DNA of 64,000 nucleotides, taken from Manis javanica. Its lineage: Eukaryota; Chordata; Mammalia; Pholidota; Manidae. How positions within the stretch are numbered: the first letter of the stretch is position 1; each line of letters opens with the position of its first letter. Below, in pieces: positions 48,220 to 59,854 of the stretch. The position numbers were made by a program, and so were the translations under genes. The DNA is taken from assembly GCF_040802235.1 (NCBI RefSeq), contig NC_133170.1, forward strand, positions 8,509,001 through 8,573,000, given 5' to 3'. The notes under the pieces are model-generated. The model was given only the letters and a program-made list of their open reading frames with translations. It ran no database searches and was not told where the DNA came from.

Positions 48220-50180
48220 GTATAGGGCTATACAACCCGTCTTACGTCCCGGACACAGAGAACTGGATAGAGTAAGACCAGAAGTCTCTCCTATACAGTT
48301 TAAATGGTTTCTAAAGAAATACATAACACAGCAATAAGCTTCTTTTAAGAGGGGAAATCATAAAAAGATAAATTGAAGAAACTACTTAACCATATATAAA
48401 ATAATATCTTAGATGCTGATTATGAAGAATTGTTCAGTACGAATACTTTTTTAATGTACCTAACTTTAAAATTGATATGTGTATTTTAAAACAACTTTAA
48501 GATGCCATGTATCTAAAATTTTATAGCAATCTATCATTTCTTTGTCAACTTATAGCTGATGAACAACTCCAATAATAAACTGTGATGATAGAAGGCCCAA
48601 TGGAAAGCTGATTAAAATGCTGTTCAAAAGTAAATCTTCATTCTGTCACTAAATATATAGTATTAAACCACTGGGACTTTGCTTAAAGCAATTTTTCCTT
48701 CCTTTGATCATATACTTTTTTTTTTCTTAGAGAATTCTTAGGAAAATAAAATGTAATATAATTTAAATTTAAATTCACACTAGGCCAAAGCTTGAAGAGT
48801 TGTGACAATGCAGTTTCTGGTCATCCCCAAATCTCCATAGAAAGGGTTGCCAGAACTGAGTTAATTCTCTGAGTTCTTTAGAATAGCTTTTCTCTGGGAG
48901 TTTTCAACACTAGATCCCTGATGGATTAAAAAATGGACCAATCTCAAACCTGACACTTAAAAGCTGACACAAAGAATTTAGAACAACTAAATTGTTAACA
49001 TATTTTATGATATTTAGTTTCCTTCTTTGTCACAGAGGTGTGATTAAACTTCCTGGTTCAGCCACTGGCGTTGGCTAGAGATCCTTGAACAAGAAAGAAA
49101 GAATTATACGAATTTATAAGAAAAGGAAACCAAACTTAATTTTAACCTTTGCGTGAAAGTCTTTAATAACATAATTAATCTTCTTGTATGGATGCCCTTT
49201 AGGATATTTTGAAATACCATCTGCTTTGGGAAACACAGGACTTTCTGGGGCTGGACTAAGGAAAGTCTGAATTCCCCTCCAGACCTAGGATTTGATGTGT
49301 AGACAGAGCGTGCAATTTTGCAATCTGCTGAGCCAGAAGAGGATTTAATATTACATTCAGAACTGTACTCAAATTGTCAAAAAAAATGTCCAATAAAATA
49401 ACACTGCAAATCATACTTGAGTTAAACTAGCTGGCAGAGGAAGCATGACAAAATTGAGAAATAAAGCTTAGGGGACGTAGTGTTATTTACATGTTTTCGG
49501 GGCTCCCGCCCTGGGTGGCTCGCTATTTACAAGCCGGCAGTTTCCACCCTTCCCCTCTGCGTTAGGTTTGATGCAAAGCCAAGGCCTCCATCTGACTTCA
49601 TCTGACTGTGGTCTAGTTCAGATTAGCATTTGTCACCACTCTTCACGGCAGACAGGGACACAGCAGAGGTGGAGGAGGAGGGGAGGGGAGGAGACGAGAC
49701 TAAGGGGGCAAGGCTGTTGGAGGTAAACATACGTGAGACAAGCACAACAGTGAAATAGGAGGGTTACGTGACAGACAGATTGCTCACCACTTAATTTTAG
49801 ATAACAGAAGGAAAGAGAATTTCAGAATTCTCAAAATATTTGTTGCCACCAGAAAATAAGCTCATTCAGTAAAGCATTATTGTGCACCCTCTCTGAAGAT
49901 GTTTTATAGAAGTCTAAGCTTCTTACTTAGCAGCTAATGGGACATCTGGCTGAAAGATGACAGATAAATTCTTCCCAGAAAAATTAAGAGAAACTCTCTT
50001 CTGGTTTAACAGAAGAGAAAAACTATCAGAAAGAACAAATGAATCAATGTAATGCAAGTCCTTTTAAAAGCTAAAAAAATGACATTCTAGCAATATGAAA
50101 GTATTATCAAAAATAATGGTAATGAAAATATTTTAAGTAAAGATGATGTAAACAGCAACTTTTTTTCTTTATGAATACAG
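48220..50180. other. Unique AT-rich DNA
   Basis: No gene. A GC-richer patch at 49,500-49,560 ('ggggctcccgccctgggtgg') and a G/A-rich tract at 49,660-49,700 are local features. No repeat is named. Confidence 0.4.
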
Positions 50181-50184
50181 AACA

Positions 50185-50380
50185 TAAACTCTTCACTATG
50201 GGCCAGACATTATTTTCATGCCTTCACATGTATTAACCTTCTAACAACCTTATGAAGTGAATTCTAGTGTCTCTCTATAACTGAGGAAACTGAGGCAGGG
50301 GGGAGGTTACATATCAGGCTGGAAAATGATGAACATGAGACTTGAACCCAGACAGCCCGGCTCCATCCTGCATAAACTGT
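50185..50380 (-). repeat. MIR SINE (antisense)
   Basis: 'ccttcacatgtattaacctt', 'aacaaccttatgaagtgaat', 'aactgaggaaactgaggcag' and 'gacttgaacccagacagccc' are the reversed MIR in order. Confidence 0.85.
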
Positions 50381-50384
50381 GACA

Positions 50385-51185
50385 AATTATAAAAGGGAAG
50401 GACACGAATCTGTCAGTAAAGTTTTGCATTGGGAAAAATACTCCATCATGTATTTCCAAATTCTTAATTCTTGATGTAATTTCTGATGTTCCTATCACCG
50501 GTGGGCTGGATCCGTTTCAAGTAAGAGGTAAAATCTGAGGAAAGGAGCTACTGATTCTTGGCTCCGTGTTGTGCTCTATGACTCAGACTTAAAATAGCAT
50601 TAAGTGATTTTATTCAGCCATTTTCATTTTCTTTTCGGAAAACGCAAGGTTGTACTGCTCATCACACCATCAAGGTATTGATTTGGACTGATGAGTTCCC
50701 TTAAGAATTGATTCGAGCTTGGGAGAAGATCAGTCTTCAGGAAGAATCTATATGGTTACATTATATGAGTTAGTACCATAGTAGCTGATTCTTTGACTGT
50801 ATATTCCAACCAGTCTTTCTTGTCCTTTAGGTCATGTTTCTCCAGGTTAAATCACCGTATTAAGGAGTATCGATTTGCTTGAGCTGTGGGTCATAAATCT
50901 TTCCCCACCAGGTAAATGATAGCAATTAAATGGAATTTTGCTTAGAAGGGAAATGATTTTCCCACAACTTTGACCTGTCAGTGTAAGTCCTGACACTCCC
51001 ATAAATCACAGGGCTTAGTGCAGGCTTTGTGACGAACCGCTTAGCCTAGACTGGTTGCCAGGAGGCTGTACCTGGAGCTTGCACTGAGAACGATCGGCAT
51101 CCTTTCGTGGGAGATACATTACAGAAGTGAATCCACAGACTGAATGGCCAGATCAAATAGGTAAATGCAGCTGGCAAAGGAAATA
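50385..51185. other. Unique sequence, possibly conserved
   Basis: Repeat-free; 50.56-50.75 kb has a non-coding-conserved texture ('tgactcagacttaaaatagc', 'caaggtattgatttggactg'). No gene recognised. Confidence 0.35.
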
Positions 51186-51189
51186 CTTC

Positions 51190-51395
51190 ATCTGGAAAGT
51201 GCACGCTTTGTTATCAGGCAGACCTGGGATGGAACCCAGCTTTGCACGTTACAAAAATGATCACTGATGAGGTACTGAAGTTCTCTCAGCTCTAGTTTCC
51301 TCTTCTTTAAGACAACTGTTAAAAGCATTAACTAGTCATAATATGTCTGGTACAATGCATGACATAATAAGTGCTCAGTTGATTTTTTTAATAAT
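51190..51395 (+). repeat. MIR SINE (sense)
   Basis: 'ggcagacctgggatggaacc', 'agttctctcagctctagttt', 'cctcttctttaagacaactg' and 'atgacataataagtgctcag' preserve the MIR order. Confidence 0.75.
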
Positions 51396-51399
51396 GAAA

Positions 51400-52070
51400 G
51401 GCTACTTTTCAACAAATTCAATTATTGGAGAAGAGGTGTGAATATTTTTGAAGACTTCTAACTAATTAGACATTATTTTTCATTCATCAAAACCTATTAA
51501 TTAGAAATCTGAATCCTTATTATTCAATTTCTGAATAATGAATAGTTTGAATTACTCTGAATTAATTGAATACTACTACTCTGAATTAATTTGAAAAGTA
51601 TTCAAATTATTGAGGTTGTTCAATCTGCTAAAGTCATACTGATTTTCCAGGTCCCTCCCTCTCCGAAGCAAACCAAACCTGAATCTATCATATTTCCTCA
51701 AACTTCAGAGATGAGTTTCTGATTTTAAGTACTATTTTGGGCAAAGATCAGAGCTATGCCTTCTCTTCGCAGGCATTCAATCTGAAATGCTCGTAGCTCC
51801 AAGAGTCATATGGTAGTCGGGGTTATTCAAGGGTCTCTTGCACACTTTGTTTGTGATAAAACTAAGCAATCATCAACAGCATTGCCTTCTCCACCTTCTG
51901 AGGTAAGATACCCTTCCTCAGAGCATTGTCACACGCACTTGTGGTAGTGAGATGCCTCCTCCCCACGCCCATCTTAAGAAGGATGAGAGGAAACAAATCT
52001 TATTGTGGTAAAGATCAGGGGCCATAATCTAGTCACTGTTTCTCCCTGCCAAGGGAATTTTGAGATTCAC
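51400..52070. other. Unique AT-rich DNA with local ATTAAT-rich duplication
   Basis: 51.46-51.62 kb contains repeated 'ctgaattaatt' and 'tattcaa' words in both orientations, apparently a small local expansion. No gene recognised. Confidence 0.4.
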
Positions 52071-52073
52071 ACA

Positions 52074-52275
52074 CTCCAGTATGGTAGCTACTAGTTACAT
52101 GTGTAGCTACATAAATTTAAATTTGGTCAAAATTAAATACAAAACTGAGTTTCCTCAGTCATGCTAGCCACATGTCAAAGTGTGCAATAGCCACATATAG
52201 CTGGCGGCTACCATTTTAGACAATGCATATATAGAAAGTTTCCATCAGCTCTGAAAGTTCTATCTGGAAGTATTG
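52074..52275 (-). mobile_element. hAT-type miniature DNA transposon
   Basis: 'ccagtatggtagctactagt', 'aactgagtttcctcagtcat', 'gctagccacatgtcaaagtg', 'tggcggctaccattttagac' and 'ctgaaagttctatctgg' follow, end to end, the same family as the copy at 5.26-5.91 kb. Confidence 0.65.
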
Positions 52276-52279
52276 CTAA

Positions 52280-53635
52280 ATGATTGATAGTAGCAAAGGT
52301 ATCCAATTATAATTTTTCCTTCCCATGGAGCATACTCAGATATGGGCTTCCTCTTATTTTCTTTTATTCTTTAAGAGTCAGAAATATGCAAAAGTGCTTA
52401 TAGCACAAAATGTAAGGCTGAACACCATCTCATGCTTTTACTCCCATTCCTTGTTTGGACTACTTTAAATTATTTCATGGAACGGAATCACTACCACCTC
52501 CTGGTCCCGGGTTCTCCATTTCACAGGGGAGGGAAGCATGGCCACTGACAGTGACCTCAGCTTGCGGAGGCGAGCCTGACTGCCCAGTGGTTACTTGGCA
52601 CATTCTGCCTCTCAAGTACTTCTACTGGTCAACTGTGTACGTAATAGTTGTAGCAGCTTTTGACAAGGGGCTGGACCTGCTGCCTAAGCCAGATAGATAG
52701 GCAGTGAGATGGCCCTTTCCGGACCTACTGCTCCTGCTTCGAGTCTCTCTGGATTTTGCTGTTTCCCTTCCTCACCCCCATCTTGTTTACGCTGCCCAGC
52801 TTGTTAGTTGTCAGTGTTCACCATAATGGCAGGATTGATGGTGCCACGTGGCAAGGAGATGAGATAATCAACTTTCCATGAGGGCTGAGAAGCCTCTGTC
52901 TCTCCCCCCTAGAAGGCTAATCAAGGCCGAGAGAATGTTGGTGCATTGCACCCCAAGCCAGGGCTCTTCACTTCCCTGTACCCAGGTCCTATGCAGCCTA
53001 GACTCTACAGCAAAGGCCCAGAATAGCCTAAGCTGCACATTCATCTGTAATATATATGATTCTGTATGAAAAAGATTCAGCATTAGCTCAAGGGCTACAG
53101 GGTAAAGAAGGGGGTGCCTTTTTAATCCCACTTTTCCTACAATCACAAATAAAATTCATAACCAATCTTTAAAAGATTATCTAAGAGACTGTGGATATTT
53201 ATAATGTGGAGTTCTGTTCCACAGTAAGCCTTCAAAAAGAGACACTCTGGTTTAAAAAGTACATAATAGTGAAGAGAAGCGGGCAGGTCAAACTTTAAGC
53301 CATATAGAAGCAGAGGGGGTGGAAAAGGCACCAGCCAGCTCCCTGCAGTGACATACAGACCCGCCGGAGACTGGCAGATCGCTTAGCCATTCATTTGCCA
53401 GCTTGCTCCTTTTCATCAACTCCCTTGTGATTTCACCCTCTACACCCAGTCCTGTCAGTGTCCCTGCCCCGGTGACAGAAACCACCATGACGACTTCTAT
53501 TCCTACTATGCTGTGTGTGTTCCTAGCATCCAAAGTGAAATCATGAATGCCTTTTTCTGGAGAGGCATTCGATGGTTCAATAAATGTCGGTCCTAGGAGA
53601 TCATTAGCTGTAATTGGGTAACTGATTATTTAGGA
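52280..53635. other. Unique sequence, no gene recognised
   Basis: Mixed composition. Frames up to 92 residues on either strand have no recognisable domain. A short + frame at 52,455-52,700 ends in a hydrophobic string but has no family match I know. Confidence 0.35.
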
Positions 53636-53639
53636 GCAA

Positions 53640-54130
53640 GAATGGAAGCAGAGGTTCACTTATGAGGCTATTTCAGAAGTCTAGGCAAGAGATGATAAAG
53701 GCTTTCATGAGGTAGGTAGTAGTAGAATGAATGGAAAAAAGTGGATGGATTAAGGATAAGTCTTAGGATAACACCAAGTGGACTGAATTTGAAGTAGGTG
53801 GGGTGGGGGAAAGAGAGAGAAGTGGCGGGGGGCAAGAGTAATAGTGACATTCATTGGGATGGGAAATATTAGAAAAGACAGAGAAGACCCCTGGGGGCAG
53901 AGGTGGGGTGGCAATGGACAGCACTGTTTTGATATGCTAATATTTCCACATCTTGAAGTGGAAATATTAAGTAGGCAGCTGATATAGGAATCTGGATTTA
54001 AAAGAAGAGGGCTGGAGATACAAATGTGATGGCCTTAAGCATATGGACAGTATATAAAGCCATGGAATCTGAAGAGGTCACATAGGAAGAGAGAATAAAA
54101 ACACGAGGGGACCAATCGTGCTACGTTTAA
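53640..54130 (+). repeat. Ancient interspersed repeat (family unassigned)
   Basis: 'tgaggctatttcagaagtct', 'aggcaagagatgataaaggc', 'gaagtggaaatattaagtag', 'gcagctgatataggaatctg' and 'gggctggagatacaaatgtg' follow a familiar old mammalian repeat order ('ggaggctattgcagtaatcc', 'agatgtcgagtaggcagttg'). Its beginning resembles the continuation of the fragment at 21.26-21.64 kb. Confidence 0.55.
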
Positions 54131-54134
54131 GGTT

Positions 54135-55855
54135 AGGTCTATAGAAAGTGTTCTGCTTTATGGGTTACATAGAATATATAGGCTTCTCCAGTAGAATACT
54201 TAATGTATATGATAGAGAATATGCAGATAATACTTAATATATATGATAAAGAAGGAGAACAGATAAAACACATTTCTGAACACAAGTATTCTTTATGTGA
54301 GAAACTGCCAACATAAAGGGTTTATGTTAGGTAGCATCGCTGTGACACTCGGAAAGCAGGTCATTCATAAAAAAGTAAATGTATCTTACTTTTCAGTTAC
54401 TGTAGCTGGATATTTACCTGGACTGCCTGCAATCTACAGAGTTTTCTAAAACACCTGACCTGACATTTCTACCTAGTTTACTAACATGCCTATTTTGATA
54501 CAATGTGTAAAAGTTCCCTGTTTTGTTTCTTTTTTTTGGGAAAAAAGACAATTACAAGAAAAATAAAATGTGTTGCTTATTTGTAGCTCTCTAAAAGTCC
54601 ATGAACCTAAAAACATATTGTTTTGCCTGTAAAACTAGTATAATGAGTTTTAAAGAATAGCTCACTGAGAAAATAATGAAAAGTTTACTAATTGAATCAC
54701 TGCTTAAGATTTTTATAGTTTAAATCAAACATTTCTATTTTTGGCAGTTATAGGAAGCAGACAGAAATAAAAATATTACAGGAAAAATACGTTTCATGTA
54801 AGGTAGTTCTCTTCACTTCCCAGTGGTTACTAACATTCTAGAAAAGAGTACCTACAGAAAAGAGCAAATACTCAAAATTCATTACATAAACATATTTTGC
54901 CACAAGGAATTTCCTATAATCTTTCAGTGTCTGAGCTGTGTTGAAGTCAGTGATCTGTATGTTCTGTGACTTCAGTTTTTTCTTTTTAAATCAAGCTCCC
55001 AGACTTCTGAGAACTGAATATCTGCCAGGACTGGGTCAAGGCTTTCTACCTTTTGAATGAGTTTGTTCCTTTATTTCTGTGTAGTTCTCAAAAATAGAAG
55101 GCTACAATTGTATCACAATTGGGAGACAGAGATGGATTTTAAAGACTATCAGATTTTCTTTGGCATCCAGCATCACCAGGACTCTTACACCACATTGCCA
55201 CGGACAGACCCTGACGTGACCCACAACCAAACACCTCTCCTGTCCTCACTCACACCTCCTGCTGGGCCCTCTGAATCCCTTTCTCTCAATCACAAAACCC
55301 CATGCACACATTCTCTTCTCTGAACTTTCTTCCACCCTTCTTGTTGTAACTGAAACCTGATAGACCAGGACCAGTGAGTATGATGTTTACACTACAGACC
55401 ACTCAGTGGGAGATTCTTATTTTTATGGCCAGGCATCTCTCTACACCATATGATTTCACATATGATTTTCCATATGTTCTTCCTACTTACATTGTTCGAG
55501 GATCTTCTAAATTTGGGTAGCACATTTCTATCAATTTAGTAGCGCTCCAGTAGCTGTGATTTAGTGATTTAGTCTAGTAGCATTTGGAAATGCAGAATTC
55601 ATTTTAGTGTTCAGAAGTTTTGTTGGTTCACAGAAGGATGTTTTATGAGAGTTAAGTTTAACTTTCTTATGGGACCTCATTTAGAAACACAGCAATTTTA
55701 GGTAATCTTTAAATTAGTAGTCAGAATCTTTTAGCTCAGGATTAGTCAATCTATTACATTATAGGTACAATGAATGATTGATCTGATTATTTATGAAATC
55801 ATTCATTTATACACTAAGTCCATCACGATAGGCTAGGCATTATGAAATGCTGTCA
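54135..55855. other. Unique AT-rich DNA
   Basis: A near-tandem 'aatacttaatgtatatgata' / 'aatacttaatatatatgata' pair lies at about 54,195-54,250. No gene or named repeat otherwise. Confidence 0.4.
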
Positions 55856-55859
55856 GGAT

Positions 55860-57846
55860 GCAATAAAAAAAACAAATGTGAACAAAATGGGTATAGAGGG
55901 CAAGTACCTCAACATAATAAAGGCCATATATGATACACCCACAGCCAACATCATACTTAACAGTGAGAAGCTGAAAGCTTTTCCTCTAAGAGTGGGAATA
56001 AGACAGGGACGCCCACTCTCCCAACTTTTATTCAACACAGTACTGGAGGTCCTAGGCACAGCAATCAGACAACACAAAGAAATAAAAAGTATCCAGATCA
56101 GCAAGGAACAAGTTAAACTGTCACAATTTGCAACTGACATGATATTGTACATAAAAAACCCTAAAGAATCCACTCCAAAACTACTAGTACTAATATCTGA
56201 ATTCAGCAAAGTTGCAGAATACAAAATTAATACACAGAAATCTATTCCATTCTTATATACTAATGATGAACTAGCAGAAAGAGAAATCAGGAAAACAATT
56301 CCATTTACAATTGCATTAAAAATAATAAAATACCTAGGAATAGACCTAACCAAGGAAGTGAAAGACCTATACCCTGAAAACTATAAGACACTATTGAGAG
56401 AAATTAAAGAAGACACTAATAAATGGAAATACATCCCATGCTCATGGTTAAGAAGAATTAATATTGTCAAAATGGCCATACTGCCTAAAGCAATCTAGAG
56501 ATTCAATGCCATCCTTATCAAAATACCAAAAGCATTCTTCAATGAACTGGAAAAAATAGTTTGAAAATTCATATGGAACCACAAAAGACCCTAAATAGCC
56601 AAAACAATCCTTAGAAGGAAGAATAAAGAGGGGGGGATTATGCTTCCCAACTTCAAACTCTACTACAAAGCCACAGTAATCAAGACAATTTGGTACCGGC
56701 ACAAGAACAGACCCATAGACTAATGGAACAGACTAGATAGAGAGCCCTGATATAAACCCAAGCATATATGGTCAGTTAATACACAATAAAGGAGCCATGG
56801 ATATACAATGGGGAAATGACAGCCTCTTCAACAACTGGTGTTGGCAAAACTGGACAGCTGCATGTAAAAGAATAAAACTGGATTATTGCCTAACTCCATA
56901 CACAAAAGTAAACTCGAAATGGATCAAAGACCTGAATGTAATTCATGAAACCATAAAACTCTTAGAAGAAAACATAGGTAAAACTCTCTTGAATATAAAC
57001 ATGGGCATTTTTTTCATGAACATATCTCCTCAGGCAAGGGAAACAGAAGGAAAAATGAACAAATGGGACTATATCAAACTAAAAAGCTTCACACAGCAAA
57101 GGACACCATCAGTAGAACAAAAAGGCATCCTATAGTATGGGAGAATATATTTGTAAATGACATATCCAACAAGGGGTTAACATCCAAAATATATGAAGAA
57201 CTCACATGCCTCAACACTCAAAAAGCAAGTAACCCAATTAAAAAATGGGCAAAGGATCTGAACAGACACTTCTCCAAAGAAGAAATTCAGATGGCCAACA
57301 GGCACATGAAAAGATGCTCCACATCCCTAATCATCAGGGAAATGCAAAAACCACAAGGTATCACCTCATACCAGTTAGGATGGCCACCATCCAAAAGACA
57401 AGCAACAAATGCTGGTGAGGATGTAGAGAAAGGGGAACCCTCCTACACTGTTGGTGGGGAAGTAAATTAGTTCAATCACTTTGAAAAGCAGTATGGAGGT
57501 TCCTTAAAAAACTAAAAATAGAAATACCACTTGACCCAGGAATTCCACTCCCAGGAATTTACCCAAAGAAAACAAGATCCCTGATTCAAAAAGACAGATG
57601 CACCCCTATGTTTATCGCAGCACTATTTACAATAGCCAAGAAATGGAACCAACCTAAGTGTCCATCAGTAGATGAATGGATAAAGATGATGTGGTACATG
57701 TACACAATGGAATATTATTCAGCCATAAGAAGAAAACGAATCCTATCATTTGCAACATGAATGGAGCTAGAGGGTATTACGCTCAGTGAAATAAGCCAGG
57801 CGGAGAAAGACAAATACCAAATGATTTCCATCATCTGTGGAGTATA
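55860..57846 (+). pseudogene. L1 ORF2 C-terminal half (reverse transcriptase onward), disrupted
   Basis: ORF2p copies L1 RNA at the nicked target. The frame 55,842-56,498 gives RT residues with '[20 protein letters not shown]', '[19 protein letters not shown]' and the catalytic box as FATDMILYI (FADD to FATD, one metal-binding Asp lost). A TAG at 56,496-56,498 stops it. The next pieces appear in other frames at 56,797-57,135 ('MDIQWGNDSLFNNWCWQNW') and 57,063-57,470 ('[20 protein letters not shown]'), showing frameshifts. The usual C-terminus ('ICGV' then stop) lies at about 57,832-57,846. No activity is possible. Confidence 0.9.
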
Positions 57847-58192
57847 ACAACAATGCAAAAACTGAAGGAACAAAGCAGCAGCAGACTCAACAGAACCCAA
57901 AAACGGACTAGTGGTTACCAAAGGAATAGGGGTTGGGGAGAGTGGGTGGGAAGGGAGGGAGAAGGGGATTATGGGATATTATGAATTAGCACATGTAGTA
58001 TGGGGGGCACGGGGAAGGCAGTACAGCACAGAGAAGATAAGCAGTGACTCTATAGCATCTTACTATGCTGATGGACAGTGCCTATAATGGGGCATGTGGG
58101 GGGGACTTGATAATGGGATTGTAGTAACCACAATGCTGCTCATGTGAAACCTTCGTTAAGGATTGTATATCAATGATACCATAATAAAAAGA
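55860..58192 (+). mobile_element. Young-type LINE-1, 5'-truncated 2.3-kb copy
   Basis: Starts inside the ORF2 reverse transcriptase and runs through ORF2 to its stop near 57,846 and a 345-bp 3' UTR with a G-rich part ('gggagggagaaggggattat', 'ggggggcacggggaaggcag') to 'gtatatcaatgataccataa' and a short A-rich tail at about 58,192. It is the least decayed L1 in the window but still broken by stops. I could not find a convincing target duplication. Confidence 0.95.
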
Positions 58193-58194
58193 AT

Positions 58195-59710
58195 GTGACC
58201 TATTCCTTCAGAAGGAGATATGAAAAATAACACAGACTATTATTCATGACAAGTAACACAAATTATTTAATTCTAGGAGTACTCCCTAGGAAAATACCAA
58301 TATGTGTGCCGACAGCAGGGGGAGGTGGAATTTAAAGATCAACTTATGAGAATGGAAGGTCCTCCGAAAAAGAAACAGAAAACTAGACAAAAACAGAAAA
58401 ATTTACCAGCTCTTTTCTATGAATACATACCAATACCAGTGACCGACGGCCAGGTAGCCCCTGCATTATGGCAGACTGGGTGTCTAAAATGTGTTTGTTT
58501 TTCAATTAATAAAGGGAAGAGTTTTACTTTTGCCCGGCTTAAAGAAAAGAATTCTGGCAGTCACAGCAGTGAATTCTCATATGCTGTTTCTGCGCTCTTG
58601 CTCCGTGATGCTGGGGGTGATTCTTAGGAGCAGCCTGTGGATTCAGAGCACTTTGGCTTTCTGCTTCTTGTTAGCAGAGTTTTTACAGTAGAGTTGTTTA
58701 CTGGTATGTAAACAGAGTACTAGGAGCTAAGTGCTTTGATCCAACTATCCTTTTTTTTTGGAGTTTTAAGAATGTTTTCCAGGTTTGTACTTATGGCTTT
58801 TCCCTTCTTATCCAGGATTTATTACACAAAGTTTATCTTTTTAATTCAGTGAATGAATAATTCTTTTATTTCTATTCTTTTAAAGTGTAGATATTTCCCA
58901 ATTCCATTTGGTTTAACTGTCAAGTAAAAAAAAAACATAATTGCAGACACCTGACTCAGTGCAGAGTAACACCAGTCAGGGGGACGTCCTTCTGGTTTTG
59001 ATTTCAAAGCCATCAACGAGCGAGGCTCCTTTGTCTCAGAACATGAATCAGCATGTAGCGAAGCTGAGTTTAAACCTCTACTCTAGATTCTGAGTAACAG
59101 AGAACTAAGCAGGGTACTGTTTACTCAGTTTTAGGTTATCTGTGATTTACTCAGCTTTGTTAGACAATAGGGGCTTTGGTTTAGTTATATTTTTAACATT
59201 CCTTAAAATAAATCAAAGAGTGTTCCCATTTTGGTTGTGGATTATTATGGTGGCAGGAAATGAAGAATTTACGAGGGCTGAGTATCCAGAGATTATGTGC
59301 TCGACTCTGGGCTGGATTGCCATGGTTAGTATTTTTTTTGGTTGTACATAATAGAAACTAGCTCTGGCTAGTTTAAGGGAAAAAAGTAAGTGGTCCTGGC
59401 ATAGGGGAAGAGTATTTAGATAGGCAGGGATCAGGGCCCTTGCGACCTCAGAGGTAGAGTTCATGTCTGTCTCCCCAGGGTAAAGTAACTGAAGTGTCTC
59501 ATCTATGACCCTTAACAGGAGGCCTAGCTGGGGTCAAGTATTCACCTGGGGGTTAGTCAGGTCACAGGGGCAGAATAATATTGTTTAGCAATTGTTTGTG
59601 GGCAATCACACCTGTATTTTGCAGGCAGTTCCCAGAGAAAGGGAAATTATTGTGAACTGGTGGTCACGCTAGTGAGGTCTACTATAAGGGGTATTTTACA
59701 GACTTAATGT
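58195..59710. other. Unique sequence
   Basis: No gene recognised. The 107-residue + frame at 58,304-58,627 has a basic Lys/Gln-rich patch ('PPKKKQKTRQKQKN') but no family I know. 59.34-59.47 kb may hold an old repeat end ('aactagctctggctagttta'). Confidence 0.4.
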
Positions 59711-59724
59711 CTTTACAAAAAGCC

Positions 59725-59850
59725 TGTCAAAATCACTATTTCCACCTCACAAATGAGAAAACTGAGACTCAAACTGGTTAGGCAATTTGTCCAACACCCT
59801 GCACCTAGAATGTGTCAGAGCTAGGATTCCCACTAGGTTAGTAAGGGGGC
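59725..59850 (-). repeat. MIR SINE (antisense)
   Basis: 'tttccacctcacaaatgaga', 'aaactgagactcaaactggt', 'taggcaatttgtccaacacc' and 'gtcagagctaggattcccac' are the reversed MIR. Confidence 0.75.
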
Positions 59851-59854
59851 CTAG

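Noticed and set aside
55842-56498. Intact L1 ORF2 reverse transcriptase
   Set aside because: FADD is FATD, the frame is stopped by TAG, and the element is 5'-truncated.
58304-58627. 107-residue + frame with a Lys/Gln-rich patch
   Set aside because: A basic patch alone does not identify a protein; no homologous family recalled and no exon structure.
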